Assembly (NCBI GenBank): GCA_024654105.1
Contig: JANLID010000105.1
Coordinates: 1 to 16,887, forward strand
Source: Gallionella sp.
GTDB lineage: Bacteria > Pseudomonadota > Gammaproteobacteria > Burkholderiales > Gallionellaceae
DNA length: 16,887 nucleotides
Reading direction: 5' to 3'
The position numbers were made by a program, and so were the translations under genes. How positions within the stretch are numbered: position 1 is the first letter of the stretch; every line of letters begins with the position of its first letter. The notes under the pieces were generated by a model. The model saw only the letters and a program-made list of their open reading frames with translations. It searched no databases and was not told the origin of the DNA. Positions 1 through 8,555 of this stretch are shown here, in pieces.

Positions 1-215
1 CTACACCTCACAAACCTCCTTCGTTCAGGCTCATGTCTGGATTGGAAAATACTCGGGGGAGGTGTCTGTTGCCTTGATACTCTATCGCCTGCGGCAGAGT
101 GTTCATTCGTCCCGCCAGCCAGCCACAGGTGGTTTTTTACCCGGCAACTCGGGTATGATTGCCGCGTTTGCCAGACAACGCCTCGACGTGCTGAACCCAG
201 AGAAGAATTGCATCG
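1..215. other. Upstream non-coding region of the first cyclase gene
   Basis: I see no convincing gene here. One plus-strand frame stays open from base 1 to 219, but it has no good start, is rich in Cys and Trp, and resembles no protein I know. A short dyad ACCCG (139-143) / CGGGT (150-154) follows a run of six T and overlaps the TATGAT at 154-159. The region probably holds the promoter of the downstream cyclase. Confidence 0.5.
154..159 (+). promoter_or_regulatory. Candidate -10 element for the membrane cyclase gene
   Basis: TATGAT matches the sigma-70 -10 consensus at five of six positions and lies 57 bases before the start codon at 216. I find no good -35 hexamer at 15-18 bp upstream, only the T-rich stretch at 133-138. 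This is a weak prediction. Confidence 0.25.
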
Positions 216-1517
216 ATGATCAACCTACCCGAAATCGCCGCAGAAACAACGGATACGCAAGAAGAAAAATTGCGCAAAAGCCTGTTGATTTTCGCCTGCG
301 CTTTCATGAATCTGGCGGTGGTGCTGTGGCTGGCCATTTACTGGATGATGGGGTTGCACTTCTCGGCAAATGTGCCATTGGGTTATCAGTTGATTTCCGT
401 GGCCTCGCTGATCTACTATTTCAAAACCAGACGATTCGCGCCGTTCCGCTTCGTGCAGCTGAGCCTGTTCCTGTTCGCGCCGTTCATCATGCAATGGAGC
501 ATCGGCAGTTCGGTGACATCCAGCGGAGTGATGTTGTGGGCATTGCTGGCTCCAATCGGCGCGCTGGTCGTGTCAAGCTGGCGCGAGTCCATTCCGTGGT
601 TTATCGCTTATGTCGTGATGACGGTCGTATCCGGAGTATTCGACTACTTCCTTAGCACGGGCGCCGAGGGTGGATTGCCGATGAAAACCATCGGCGTATT
701 CTTTGCGCTTAATTTCGCCGCGATGTCTTCCATCATTTATTTCCTGGTACGCTATTTTGTCGTGGAAATGGACAGGATCAAGAATCAGCTCGACCAGCAG
801 CATCAATTGCTGGCCGAGGAGCAGAAAAAATCCGAGCGCGTGTTGCTCAATGTTCTGCCAAGCAGCATTGCGCAACGATTGAAGAACCACGACGGGCTGA
901 TTGCGGATGGGCATGCGGACGTGACTGTGATGTTCGCCGATCTGGTGAATTTCACGCAATTGACCGAGTCGCTTTCGCCCGAGCAAATGGTTTCTTTGCT
1001 CAACACCATTTTTTCCGGTTTTGACGAATTGAGCGAAAAATACGGCTTGGAAAAAATCAAGACGATCGGCGATGCCTACATGGTGGTCGGCGGGTTGACT
1101 CGCAACCGGCCGGATTACACCCGTGATATTGCGGACCTGGCGCTGGAGATACGCCAGTTTGTGGGCAGTCATTCAGATCTGTCCAGATTCAAGCTGGGCA
1201 TACACACCGGCATCGCCACCGGCCCGGTAGTTGCCGGCGTGATTGGCACCAAGCGTTTCATCTACGATTTATGGGGCGATACGGTGAATATTGCCAGCCG
1301 CTTGACTGATGAGGCGGTGCAGGATGTGATCCAGGTGGATAAAACGACTTATAACCGGATCAGATATGACTACACCTTCGAGCCGCCTGCCACGATCTAC
1401 GTCAAGGGTAAGGGCGAAATGGTCATGTATCGCCTGACCGGACGTCTCGATAATTGCCCGCGCCATGCTGCGGTTACCGCAAGTGTAGCGCAGGAGATTC
1501 CTGCATCTTCCTCCTGA
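216..1517 (+). CDS. Membrane-bound class III adenylate cyclase (six-TM)
   Basis: Likely makes cAMP from ATP on the cytoplasmic side of the inner membrane (433 aa). Residues 22-178 hold about six hydrophobic segments, followed by a charged linker with coiled-coil character (about 183-208) and a class III cyclase domain (about 230-410). All catalytic positions are present: metal-binding D242 (FADLVNF) and D286 (KTIGDAYM), adenine-selecting K282 and D351 (YDLWGD), and transition-state N358 and R362 (VNIASR). Lys plus Asp is the class IIIa adenylate cyclase pattern, and the layout resembles single-chain hexahelical cyclases such as mycobacterial Rv1625c. ATG 216 is supported by GAGAAG at 200-205. 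The gene stands alone and converges on glnE. The signal sensed by the membrane part is unknown. Confidence 0.9.
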   Translation: MINLPEIAAETTDTQEEKLRKSLLIFACAFMNLAVVLWLAIYWMMGLHFSANVPLGYQLISVASLIYYFKTRRFAPFRFVQLSLFLFAPFIMQWSIGSSVTSSGVMLWALLAPIGALVVSSWRESIPWFIAYVVMTVVSGVFDYFLSTGAEGGLPMKTIGVFFALNFAAMSSIIYFLVRYFVVEMDRIKNQLDQQHQLLAEEQKKSERVLLNVLPSSIAQRLKNHDGLIADGHADVTVMFADLVNFTQLTESLSPEQMVSLLNTIFSGFDELSEKYGLEKIKTIGDAYMVVGGLTRNRPDYTRDIADLALEIRQFVGSHSDLSRFKLGIHTGIATGPVVAGVIGTKRFIYDLWGDTVNIASRLTDEAVQDVIQVDKTTYNRIRYDYTFEPPATIYVKGKGEMVMYRLTGRLDNCPRHAAVTASVAQEIPASSS

Positions 1518-1616
1518 CGATTGCCGCAGGCATTCCGGCATCACAAGGCTGACTGCGTACTTCTCCATGTAACCGAGTCCGCGTTGCCGGCTGTTCGTTC
1601 CAGGTGGCAGGATAGC
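1518..1616. other. Convergent intergenic spacer between cyclase and glnE
   Basis: This 99-bp spacer lies between two converging stop codons. The only dyad I see is TGCCG (1522-1526) / CGGCA (1536-1540) with a 9-nt loop and no T-run, so I do not call a terminator. Confidence 0.4.
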
Positions 1617-4544
1617 CTATTGCTTTCCGAACAATTCTTCCCACAATTTATTGCACGCGGTGATGTCGATTTCGCCGGGATTGACGCGGCATGGCGACAG
1701 GCTGTTGTTGAGCCGGATGCGGTGCTGCATCTGGCGCAGGATGCGGTATAACGATTTTGTTTGCCCGGCAAGCTCGACAGGAATCAGGCCGAGTTCTCCG
1801 GCCAGTTTGAGCAAGGCCAGATTGCCGATATTGGCGGTCAGTTGCGGGTGCTGATGGGCGTAGCCGAGCACCAGATATTGCACCATGAATTCGATGTCCA
1901 CCATGCCGCCGCGATCATGCTTGATATCGAACAGATCGGTGTCGTTGGGGTGCCCGTCGAGCATCTTCTGGCGCATCGCCAGAATCTCCTTGCGTAATGT
2001 CGCCAGCTCGCGCGGCTGGCACAGTACCTGTCGGCGGATGTCTTCAAAGGCGGCGCCGATCTGTGTATCGCCCGCGCAGAAGCGCGCGCGTGTCAGGGCC
2101 TGATGCTCCCATACCCAGGCCTGCTGCTGCTGATATTCGGCAAATGCCGCGACCGTGCTGACCAGCAGGCCGCTCGCGCCGTTCGGGCGCAGGCGCAGAT
2201 CGGTCTCGTACAGGCGGCCGGAAGAGGTGTAGCTGCTCAGCATGGTGTTGATGCGTTGCCCCAGCCGCGCGTAGTTTTCCTGCGCATCGGGATGGTCGTC
2301 GTCGTAGAGAAAAATCAGGTCGAGATCGGAGGCGTAGCTCAGTTCCTTGCCGCCCAGTTTGCCGTACGCGATGATGGCAAATTTCGGCTCGTCGCGATGC
2401 CGTTTGCGCGCGGTTGCCCAGCTCAGCTTCAGCACATGGCGCAGCAGCAGATCGGCCAGATCGCTCAGGTGATCGCTGAGCTTTTCCAGCGGCAACAGGC
2501 CTTGCAGATCCATCGCCAGCAACTGGAATGTTTGCTCCTGCTGGACCAGGCGCAGCACATCCAGTTGCCGCTCAGCGTCTCCGCCACAATCGTCCAGGCG
2601 GCTTTGCAGATTCCGGTCAAGCTGCTGCCATTCTGGCGGCTGGTACATCTCGCGCGCATCCAGCAATTCGTCGAGCAGCGCCGGGTGCTGGGTCATGTAC
2701 TCGCCCGCCCAGCTGCTGGCGGAGACCATCCGGGTCAAGCGCTGCATCGCCTGCGGATACTCGGCCAGGAAGGCGAGATAGGAGGCGCGGCGGCTGATGC
2801 CTTCCAGCAGGGTGAGCAACCTGGACAGCGTTTCGTCCGGATTGGCTTGCTGCGCGCACAGGCCGATGAATTGCGGGATCAGCTTGTCCAGCCGCTGCCT
2901 GCTGAGTTCCGGCAATTGCCGGTAGCGGCTGCCGGCTTGCAGTTGCAACAGGCGTTGCGCGCTGTCGTTTGCGGAGCGGTAGCCGAATTTTTCGAGGCGG
3001 GGTTGCAATTCTTCGGCACTGATACCTTCGTGCCAGAATTGTTCGTCGTCCCGCACTTCCTCGGGCGCGCCGAAAATCAGCTCGAACTGCTGGTTGACCA
3101 GCGCGCGATGGCGATTGAGGTCATCCAGCAGTGCGGCGTAATCCGCGTAGCCCATCGCTTCGGCGATGATTTGCCGGTCTTCGGTTTTTTCGGGCAGTTC
3201 CTGGGTTTGCTGGTCGTCGAGATATTGCAGGCGGTGCTCGAGGTTGCGCAGGAATACATAGGCCGCATCCAGGCCGGCAACGACCGGCGCGGGCAACTGA
3301 CCGTTTATTGCGAGCTGTTGCAATGCTGCCTGGGTGGGGCGGATACGCAACTGGGCGTCACGTCCGCCGCGTATCAGCTGGAACACCTGTGCGGTGAATT
3401 CGATCTCGCGGATGCCGCCCGGGCCGAGCTTGATATTGTTGAGCCGGTCGCGGCGCTGCACTTCCCGGCGGATTTGCGCGTGCAGCTTGCGCATCGAATC
3501 GATCGCGCCGAAGTCGAGGTATTTGCGGAACACGAACGGTTGCGCGAGCTGCATCAGCTCGTTAACGTAAGACTCGCACAGCGATTCAGATATTGATAAT
3601 TGCTTTTCTCGTTCGCCTCCTCTCCCGCCAGCGGGAGAGGATTGAGGTGAGGGTGTTTTTGCCCCCTCGCCCGCTTGCGGGATAACCAGCGACTTGGCTG
3701 CGGCTGTTTGCAGCCTAGTCGAATGGCTAGTTGTTTCATCCAGAGGGTTGGGGAGAGGGAAACGGGCATGGCTATTCGCCGGCGCGATGACGCGCGCCTT
3801 GATCCAGGCGTAGCGTTCCCATTCGCGTCCCTGGCTGACCAGGTATTCCTCCAGCGCGGCGAAACTCATCACCAGCGGGCCGCTGTCGCCGTAGGGACGC
3901 AGCCGCATGTCCACGCGGAACACATAACCGTCGGCAGTGAGTTCGTTGATGATACTGATCAGGTTGCGGCCCAGCCGGGTAAAAAATTCATGGTTGCTCA
4001 GCTTGCGTGACCCATCCGTTTCGCCGTCCTCCGGGTAGATGAAGATCAGGTCGATATCGGATGAAACATTCAGTTCGCCGCCGCCCAGTTTGCCCATGCC
4101 GATGACGAGCAAAGGCTGCGGCGTTGTGCCGGTTTCGTCCAGCGGGTTGCCGAATTGCGCCTGCAAGACCCGCATCAGACAGTCCTGCGTCTGCTGGATG
4201 CATACTTCCGCCAGCGCAGTCATGGCTTGCATCACTTCGTCAAGATCGCACAGTCCGTTGAGGTCGCGCAGAATCAGCTTGACCATCACCTGTTTGCGCA
4301 GCTTGCGCACGGCACGCGCCAGACCAGGTTCATCGTCGGGATCGAGGCTGCACTGCCGCAGCATAGCCAGCATTTCCGCACGGTCGCACGGCGTCGCGTA
4401 ATTTTCCTGCAACCAATTCAGCAGCGGTGGGTCTGCTTCCAGTATATGCCGGGCATAACGGCTGCAGCGCAGCGTTTTTTGCAGCAGGCCATCGAACGGC
4501 CGGTCATGAGCAGTGTCGAACGGCGGCAAGTTTGCGGTATTCAT
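1617..4544 (-). CDS. glnE: Bifunctional glutamine synthetase adenylyltransferase/adenylyl-removing enzyme GlnE
   Basis: Adds AMP to, and removes it from, glutamine synthetase in response to PII and glutamine, so it sets nitrogen assimilation in the cytoplasm. The protein has 975 residues; E. coli GlnE has 946. It contains two nucleotidyltransferase domains. The N-terminal adenylyl-removase has GMGKLGG and SDIDL with D163 and D165. The C-terminal adenylyltransferase has AYGKLGG and SDLDL with D740 and D742. The link motif GGIREIEF is intact. The extra length lies at about residues 256-316, between the conserved KARVI and NELMQ blocks, and is encoded by REP-like DNA with no frameshift. The ATG at 4542-4544 has only a weak Shine-Dalgarno. 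The gene is divergent from yhdP and shares its promoter region. Both active sites look intact, so the enzyme is probably functional. Confidence 0.97.
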   Translation of the reverse strand: MNTANLPPFDTAHDRPFDGLLQKTLRCSRYARHILEADPPLLNWLQENYATPCDRAEMLAMLRQCSLDPDDEPGLARAVRKLRKQVMVKLILRDLNGLCDLDEVMQAMTALAEVCIQQTQDCLMRVLQAQFGNPLDETGTTPQPLLVIGMGKLGGGELNVSSDIDLIFIYPEDGETDGSRKLSNHEFFTRLGRNLISIINELTADGYVFRVDMRLRPYGDSGPLVMSFAALEEYLVSQGREWERYAWIKARVIAPANSHARFPLPNPLDETTSHSTRLQTAAAKSLVIPQAGEGAKTPSPQSSPAGGRGGEREKQLSISESLCESYVNELMQLAQPFVFRKYLDFGAIDSMRKLHAQIRREVQRRDRLNNIKLGPGGIREIEFTAQVFQLIRGGRDAQLRIRPTQAALQQLAINGQLPAPVVAGLDAAYVFLRNLEHRLQYLDDQQTQELPEKTEDRQIIAEAMGYADYAALLDDLNRHRALVNQQFELIFGAPEEVRDDEQFWHEGISAEELQPRLEKFGYRSANDSAQRLLQLQAGSRYRQLPELSRQRLDKLIPQFIGLCAQQANPDETLSRLLTLLEGISRRASYLAFLAEYPQAMQRLTRMVSASSWAGEYMTQHPALLDELLDAREMYQPPEWQQLDRNLQSRLDDCGGDAERQLDVLRLVQQEQTFQLLAMDLQGLLPLEKLSDHLSDLADLLLRHVLKLSWATARKRHRDEPKFAIIAYGKLGGKELSYASDLDLIFLYDDDHPDAQENYARLGQRINTMLSSYTSSGRLYETDLRLRPNGASGLLVSTVAAFAEYQQQQAWVWEHQALTRARFCAGDTQIGAAFEDIRRQVLCQPRELATLRKEILAMRQKMLDGHPNDTDLFDIKHDRGGMVDIEFMVQYLVLGYAHQHPQLTANIGNLALLKLAGELGLIPVELAGQTKSLYRILRQMQHRIRLNNSLSPCRVNPGEIDITACNKLWEELFGKQ
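3619..3759. repeat. REP-like repeat insertion inside glnE, translated in frame
   Basis: Two degenerate copies of an 18-nt unit lie in direct orientation, AGAGGATTGAGGTGAGGG (3636-3653) and AGAGGGTTGGGGAGAGGG (3742-3759), identical at 15 of 18 positions. The first copy ends in a perfect 10-bp palindrome, CCTCTCCCGC (3619-3628) / GCGGGAGAGG (3631-3640), with a 2-nt loop. A second small hairpin, CCCGC (3670-3674) / GCGGG (3677-3681), lies between them. From memory, this hairpin with the adjoining CCCTCACC-type tail is a common dispersed repeat in Betaproteobacteria. It is read through as the low-complexity part of GlnE, including PSPQSSPAGGRGG. The true insertion borders cannot be fixed without relatives that lack it. 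Confidence 0.8.
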
Positions 4545-4629
4545 AGGTAGGGCTTCAAGTTAAAATACCATCGTTTTGCGATTATAAGTCTCAGGTGAAA
4601 ATTCTGGCGCATTTGCGCACCACATATTG
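4545..4629. promoter_or_regulatory. Divergent glnE / yhdP promoter region with a shared -10 core
   Basis: On the minus strand, toward glnE, bases 4586-4581 read TATAAT, a perfect -10. On the plus strand, toward yhdP, TATAAG lies at 4583-4588 with TTAAAA (4560-4565, four of six to the -35 consensus) at 17-bp spacing. Both rest on the self-complementary TTATAA. No convincing -35 is seen for glnE. A small dyad, GCGC (4607-4610) / GCGC (4615-4618), precedes the yhdP start. This is prediction from consensus only. Confidence 0.45.
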
Positions 4630-7600
4630 ATGTTGAACTCTCTCCCCATCCGCTTGATCTGGCACAGTTTGAACTGGCTGACGCGTTTGACCATCGTCGC
4701 GTCGGCGGCCATGGCTGTGCTGACGGCGCTGGTGATCCTTGTGTTACGTTATATGCTGTTGCCGAACGTCGAGCAATATCACGACCGGATCACCGCTTCT
4801 CTGGCAAGCTCGATCGGCAATCCGGTCGCCATCGGCAGGATCGAAGGTGATTGGCAGGGGCTGCGCCCGCACCTTAGTTTTACCGACGTACGTATTCTGG
4901 ACGGGCAGCATCAAACCGCCTTGGTATTGCCGCGCATTGACGGCAGTGTGTCGTGGATGTCGTTGCTCGCCGCAGAGCTGCGCCTGGCCGGCCTGGAAAT
5001 AGACAGGCCGGAGCTGTTGATACGCCGCGATGCGCAGGGGCAGGTTTATGTCGGCGGGATTCCGCTCTCGCAACAGGGAAGTAACAACGATCTTGCCGAC
5101 TGGCTGTTGCATCAATCGCGTACGGTGATACGCGATGCGCTTATTGTCTGGGTGGACGAGCAGCGCGATGCGCCGCCACTGGTGTTGCAACAGGTTAATT
5201 TGCGTATCGAAAGCCTGTTCAACCACCATCGTTTCGCCTTGCGTGCCGCGCCACCCGAAGGACTTGCCGCCCCGTTGGATGTGCGCGGCGATTTTCGCGG
5301 CGCAAGCTTTGACGATTTGAGGGCATGGCGCGGCCAGGTCTTTACCCAGCTTGGTTACACTGACGTGACAGCCTGGCGGCCCTGGCTGGATTTGCCTGGC
5401 GAATTCAGCCAGGGACGCGGCGCACTGCGTGGCTGGTTGAGCGTCGAAGGCGGCAAGGTGACAGAAATCATTGCTGATTTGTATTTGCGCGATGTGGTGA
5501 CCCGGTTGGCCGAGGATGTGCCGGAAATGACGCTGCTCAATTTGCGCGGACGCGCCGCATGGAAAAAAGTGGCTGGCGGCATGGAAATTTCCACCCGGGG
5601 GCTGGCGCTGCAATTGCGAAACGGCGTTGAGCTAAAGCCGATAGATATTTATTTTCATACCGTAAAGGCTGTCAACGGGCAACCTGCAAATAGCGAGGTG
5701 CGCGCCAACTTGCTGCAACTGGAAAGCCTGGCCGGCCTGGCCAATTTCCTGCCGCTGGAGGCTGATTTGCGTGCCCGGCTGGACGCCTACGCGCCGAAGG
5801 GAAATGTGTCCAATCTGGATGCGCAGTGGCAAGGCGCTCTTGAAAAGCCTGATCATTTCAGGATTAAAGGGCAACTTGAAAATATTGCGCTGCGGCAGGT
5901 TGGCGCCATGCCCGGCTTTTCCGGCTTGTCGGTGGGTGTGGACGGCAGCGATGCGGGCGGCAGATTGAATATCAATGCACGCCGCTTGATGGTGGATGCG
6001 TCGGGGGCGATGCGGGAGCCGCTGTTTTTTGATACGGTGACCGGGCAGGCAAGTTGGCAGCATAAGCGTGAGGAATGGTCGGTCAAAGTTGATGGTGTCG
6101 CAGTTGCCAACGATGACCTGGCGGGTAATCTGTATGGCAGTTATCAGACACAGGCCGATACCCTGGGCGTGCTGGATCTGACGGTTAACCTGACGCGCGG
6201 CGATATCAGGCGCGCCGCCCGTTATACTCCGCTGGTTGCGCTGGACAGGGAAGACAACGACTGGCTGAACGACGCGATGCTGGCGGGACGTACCGATGAT
6301 TTTCGCGTACGCGTCAAGGGCAATCTGAGCGATTTTCCATTGGATGGCACCGAAGATGCGTTGCTCGAAGTCGGCGGGCATGCGCGGGATGTTACGATGA
6401 AATTCCACAAGGACTGGCCGCGCATTGAAAATATTTCCGGTGAATTCTGGATACGCGGCAACAAGCTGGAAGTGATATCACCCTCCGCAACCATGCTGGA
6501 CGCACGTTTGCAGAATCTCACCGTCACCATAGCGGATTTGCAGAGCGAAGATATGCCGCTGGAAATAAAGGGCAGTGCGACGGGTGCGAGCAATACTTTT
6601 TTGCAATTTATCCAGCAGAGCCCGGTGCGTGGCTACATAGACGGCTTCACCGATGACATGAGCGCCAGCGGCAATGGGCATCTGAATCTGTTTACGCATA
6701 TTCCGTTGCTGGGCGAACAGCCGGTGAAAGTGTCCGGCACTTTCCGTGCGCAGGATAACGACATCAATCTGGGCGAAGGTGTGCCGCTGTTGCGCAAGAC
6801 GCGCGGTGAGCTATCGTTTACCGAATCGAATATGCAGGCCAAGGGTGTGTCGGCAGAAATACTGGGTGGGGCGGTCAGCATTGATGCGCAGACCGCTGCC
6901 GGCGGTGCGGTACACGCAACCATACGTGGGCGTAGCAATCTCGATGCGTTGCGCAAGATCAGCACGCATCCGTTGCTGAATTATTTGCACGGCGGCGCAA
7001 CATGGAATGCCGACATTGCCGTGGTGAAGAAATCCGCACAGTTAATCATCAATTCCAATTTGCAGGGAATTGGCTCCACTCTGCCGCAGCCCTTTGCCAA
7101 GCGCGCTAATGAAGCGATGCAGCTGCGGCTGGAAAAAAAGCCTGTCCTGAGCCTGTCGAATGGGCCTGCCCTGAGTAGCGTCGAAGGGAACATTGCCGAC
7201 GGGCAGGATGTCATTACCGTGCAACTGGGCAAGCTGCTCAGCGCGCGATTGGCGCGGCGTGATGAAAATGGTGCGATGGCCGTCAAGCGCGGCATCATTG
7301 ATTTTGGCGGAGATGGCAATTTAAGCAATCAGGGTAAATGGCCGGAAAAAGACGGCGTGTGGTTGACCGGCACGCTGCCGGCACTGTCTTTGCAGGGTTG
7401 GGGCGATCTGCTCGGCGGAGCCGGCAGCATGGAAAGCGGTCTGCCTGTTGCTGGCGCGAACCTTGTTGTCGGCAAGGTTCGTGGATTCGGAACGTATATC
7501 GACGACTTGAGTATCAATGCCGGTAAGCGCGGCGATGGATTATTTGCACAGTTGTCCAGCAGTGCGTTGAATGGCGAAGTGGAGTGGCAACCGTACGGTG

Positions 7601-8544
7601 AGGGTAAATTGACGGCGCAGCTGAAGAACCTATTTTGGAACGGCGACGATCAGGCAGTAGCCGTTCCCGCTCAGACCGCCCAACCTGCCCCGGTGTCGCC
7701 GGACAATTTGCCTGCGATGCAAATTGCCATCGAGAATTTGCAGATGAAAGACAAGCAGATCGGGCGGTTGGAACTGGTGGGGCATCCCGATGGCAAAGAC
7801 TGGCGGCTGCGCCGGCTGCGCGTCACCAATCCGGATGGTGTGCTGAGCGGTGATGGGATATGGCATGGTGGTGAGGCAAATGCGAGAAGCGATGTCAACC
7901 TGCTGCTGGAAATCAGCGATGCCGGGAAAATTCTGGCGCGCTCCGGTTACCCGAAGACCGTCAAGGATGGCAGCGGCAAGCTGATGGCGAATCTGTCATG
8001 GGCCGGCACGCCGGGCGAGTTCAATTACGCCACGCTGGATGGTACGCTCAAGCTGGATACCGGCAAGGGGCAGTTTCTCAAGATGGATCCGGGTGCCGGC
8101 AAATTGCTCGGCATTCTCAGTTTGCAAGCGTTGCCCAAGCGCATCACGCTGGACTTCACCGACGTGTTCAGCGACGGTTTTCAATTCGACAACATCAATG
8201 GCAATGCGATCATTAAAAACGGTGTGATCGATACGCAGGATTTGCGGCTCGACGGTTCGGGCGCAAAAGTGACCATGAAAGGCAGCGTTGATCTGAACAG
8301 CGAAACCCAGAATTTGCGCGTTAAAATTTTGCCGACGCTGGGCGACAGCGTATCGCTGTTGGGGGCGTTCACCGCCGGCCCGATAGTAGGTCTCGGCTCG
8401 CTTCTCATCAATAAGGTATTGGGTAATCCGCTCGATAATCTGGTGTCGTTTGAATACAATGTCAGCGGCACCTGGAGCGATCCCAAGGTGGTCAAGGTCG
8501 GCCGGGTCCCGGTCGAACAAAATGAAAACAAACCAGGTCAATAA
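4630..8544 (+). CDS. yhdP: YhdP family AsmA-like phospholipid transport protein
   Basis: In E. coli YhdP, with TamB and YdbH, carries phospholipid between the inner and outer membranes. This protein (1304 aa; E. coli about 1266) has one N-terminal membrane helix at about residues 16-42 and then a very long periplasmic beta-rich region typical of DUF3971/AsmA-like bridges. The C-terminus has the conserved AsmA-like block (GKGQFLKMDPGAGKLLG, then LDFTDVFSDGF, then GSGAKVTMKGS, then a hydrophobic AGPIVGLGSLLINK). Adjacency to tldD also occurs in E. coli. I prefer the ATG at 4630 over the TTG at 4627; no strong ribosome site precedes either. The stop lies 11 nt before the nitrilase gene. Residues 838-853 come from a repeat insertion. 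Confidence 0.92.
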   Translation: MLNSLPIRLIWHSLNWLTRLTIVASAAMAVLTALVILVLRYMLLPNVEQYHDRITASLASSIGNPVAIGRIEGDWQGLRPHLSFTDVRILDGQHQTALVLPRIDGSVSWMSLLAAELRLAGLEIDRPELLIRRDAQGQVYVGGIPLSQQGSNNDLADWLLHQSRTVIRDALIVWVDEQRDAPPLVLQQVNLRIESLFNHHRFALRAAPPEGLAAPLDVRGDFRGASFDDLRAWRGQVFTQLGYTDVTAWRPWLDLPGEFSQGRGALRGWLSVEGGKVTEIIADLYLRDVVTRLAEDVPEMTLLNLRGRAAWKKVAGGMEISTRGLALQLRNGVELKPIDIYFHTVKAVNGQPANSEVRANLLQLESLAGLANFLPLEADLRARLDAYAPKGNVSNLDAQWQGALEKPDHFRIKGQLENIALRQVGAMPGFSGLSVGVDGSDAGGRLNINARRLMVDASGAMREPLFFDTVTGQASWQHKREEWSVKVDGVAVANDDLAGNLYGSYQTQADTLGVLDLTVNLTRGDIRRAARYTPLVALDREDNDWLNDAMLAGRTDDFRVRVKGNLSDFPLDGTEDALLEVGGHARDVTMKFHKDWPRIENISGEFWIRGNKLEVISPSATMLDARLQNLTVTIADLQSEDMPLEIKGSATGASNTFLQFIQQSPVRGYIDGFTDDMSASGNGHLNLFTHIPLLGEQPVKVSGTFRAQDNDINLGEGVPLLRKTRGELSFTESNMQAKGVSAEILGGAVSIDAQTAAGGAVHATIRGRSNLDALRKISTHPLLNYLHGGATWNADIAVVKKSAQLIINSNLQGIGSTLPQPFAKRANEAMQLRLEKKPVLSLSNGPALSSVEGNIADGQDVITVQLGKLLSARLARRDENGAMAVKRGIIDFGGDGNLSNQGKWPEKDGVWLTGTLPALSLQGWGDLLGGAGSMESGLPVAGANLVVGKVRGFGTYIDDLSINAGKRGDGLFAQLSSSALNGEVEWQPYGEGKLTAQLKNLFWNGDDQAVAVPAQTAQPAPVSPDNLPAMQIAIENLQMKDKQIGRLELVGHPDGKDWRLRRLRVTNPDGVLSGDGIWHGGEANARSDVNLLLEISDAGKILARSGYPKTVKDGSGKLMANLSWAGTPGEFNYATLDGTLKLDTGKGQFLKMDPGAGKLLGILSLQALPKRITLDFTDVFSDGFQFDNINGNAIIKNGVIDTQDLRLDGSGAKVTMKGSVDLNSETQNLRVKILPTLGDSVSLLGAFTAGPIVGLGSLLINKVLGNPLDNLVSFEYNVSGTWSDPKVVKVGRVPVEQNENKPGQ
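7141..7188. repeat. 48-bp dispersed-repeat insertion inside yhdP, in frame
   Basis: Two imperfect direct units lie head to tail: CCTGTCCTGAGCCTGTCGAA (7141-7160, then TGG) and CCTGCCCTGAGTAGCGTCGA (7165-7184, then AGGG). Read on the minus strand, the first gives TTCGACAGGCTCAGGACAGG, which I recognise as a dispersed repeat common in proteobacterial genomes. The 48 nt encode PVLSLSNGPALSSVEG (residues 838-853), a translation typical of this repeat and unlike the surrounding YhdP sequence. The length is a multiple of three and contains no stop. Confidence 0.8.
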
Positions 8545-8555
8545 GAAAGCGCTTA

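Noticed and set aside
1..219. Open frame from the window edge as the tail of an upstream gene
   Set aside because: The translation is rich in Cys, Trp and Arg, has no recognisable motif, and runs into the start codon of the cyclase; chance openness in GC-rich DNA is likelier.
62..655. Plus-strand open frame overlapping the first cyclase
   Set aside because: It overlaps the cyclase start and membrane region in another frame. The cyclase has all catalytic motifs, while this frame has none.
1522..1540. Hairpin after the first cyclase as an intrinsic terminator
   Set aside because: It has only five base pairs, a 9-nt loop and no T-run on either strand.
2103..3596. Long plus-strand open frame (497 codons) opposite glnE
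   Set aside because: It lies fully antisense to the conserved GlnE protein, is rich in Gln, Arg and Ala as expected from antisense of a GC-biased gene, and resembles no family I know.
4627..4629. TTG as the yhdP start
   Set aside because: The ATG directly after it is the more usual start codon and nothing in the upstream sequence favours TTG.
4744..5613. Minus-strand open frame opposite yhdP
   Set aside because: It is antisense to conserved YhdP sequence, has unnatural Gln/His/Arg-rich composition and no ribosome site.
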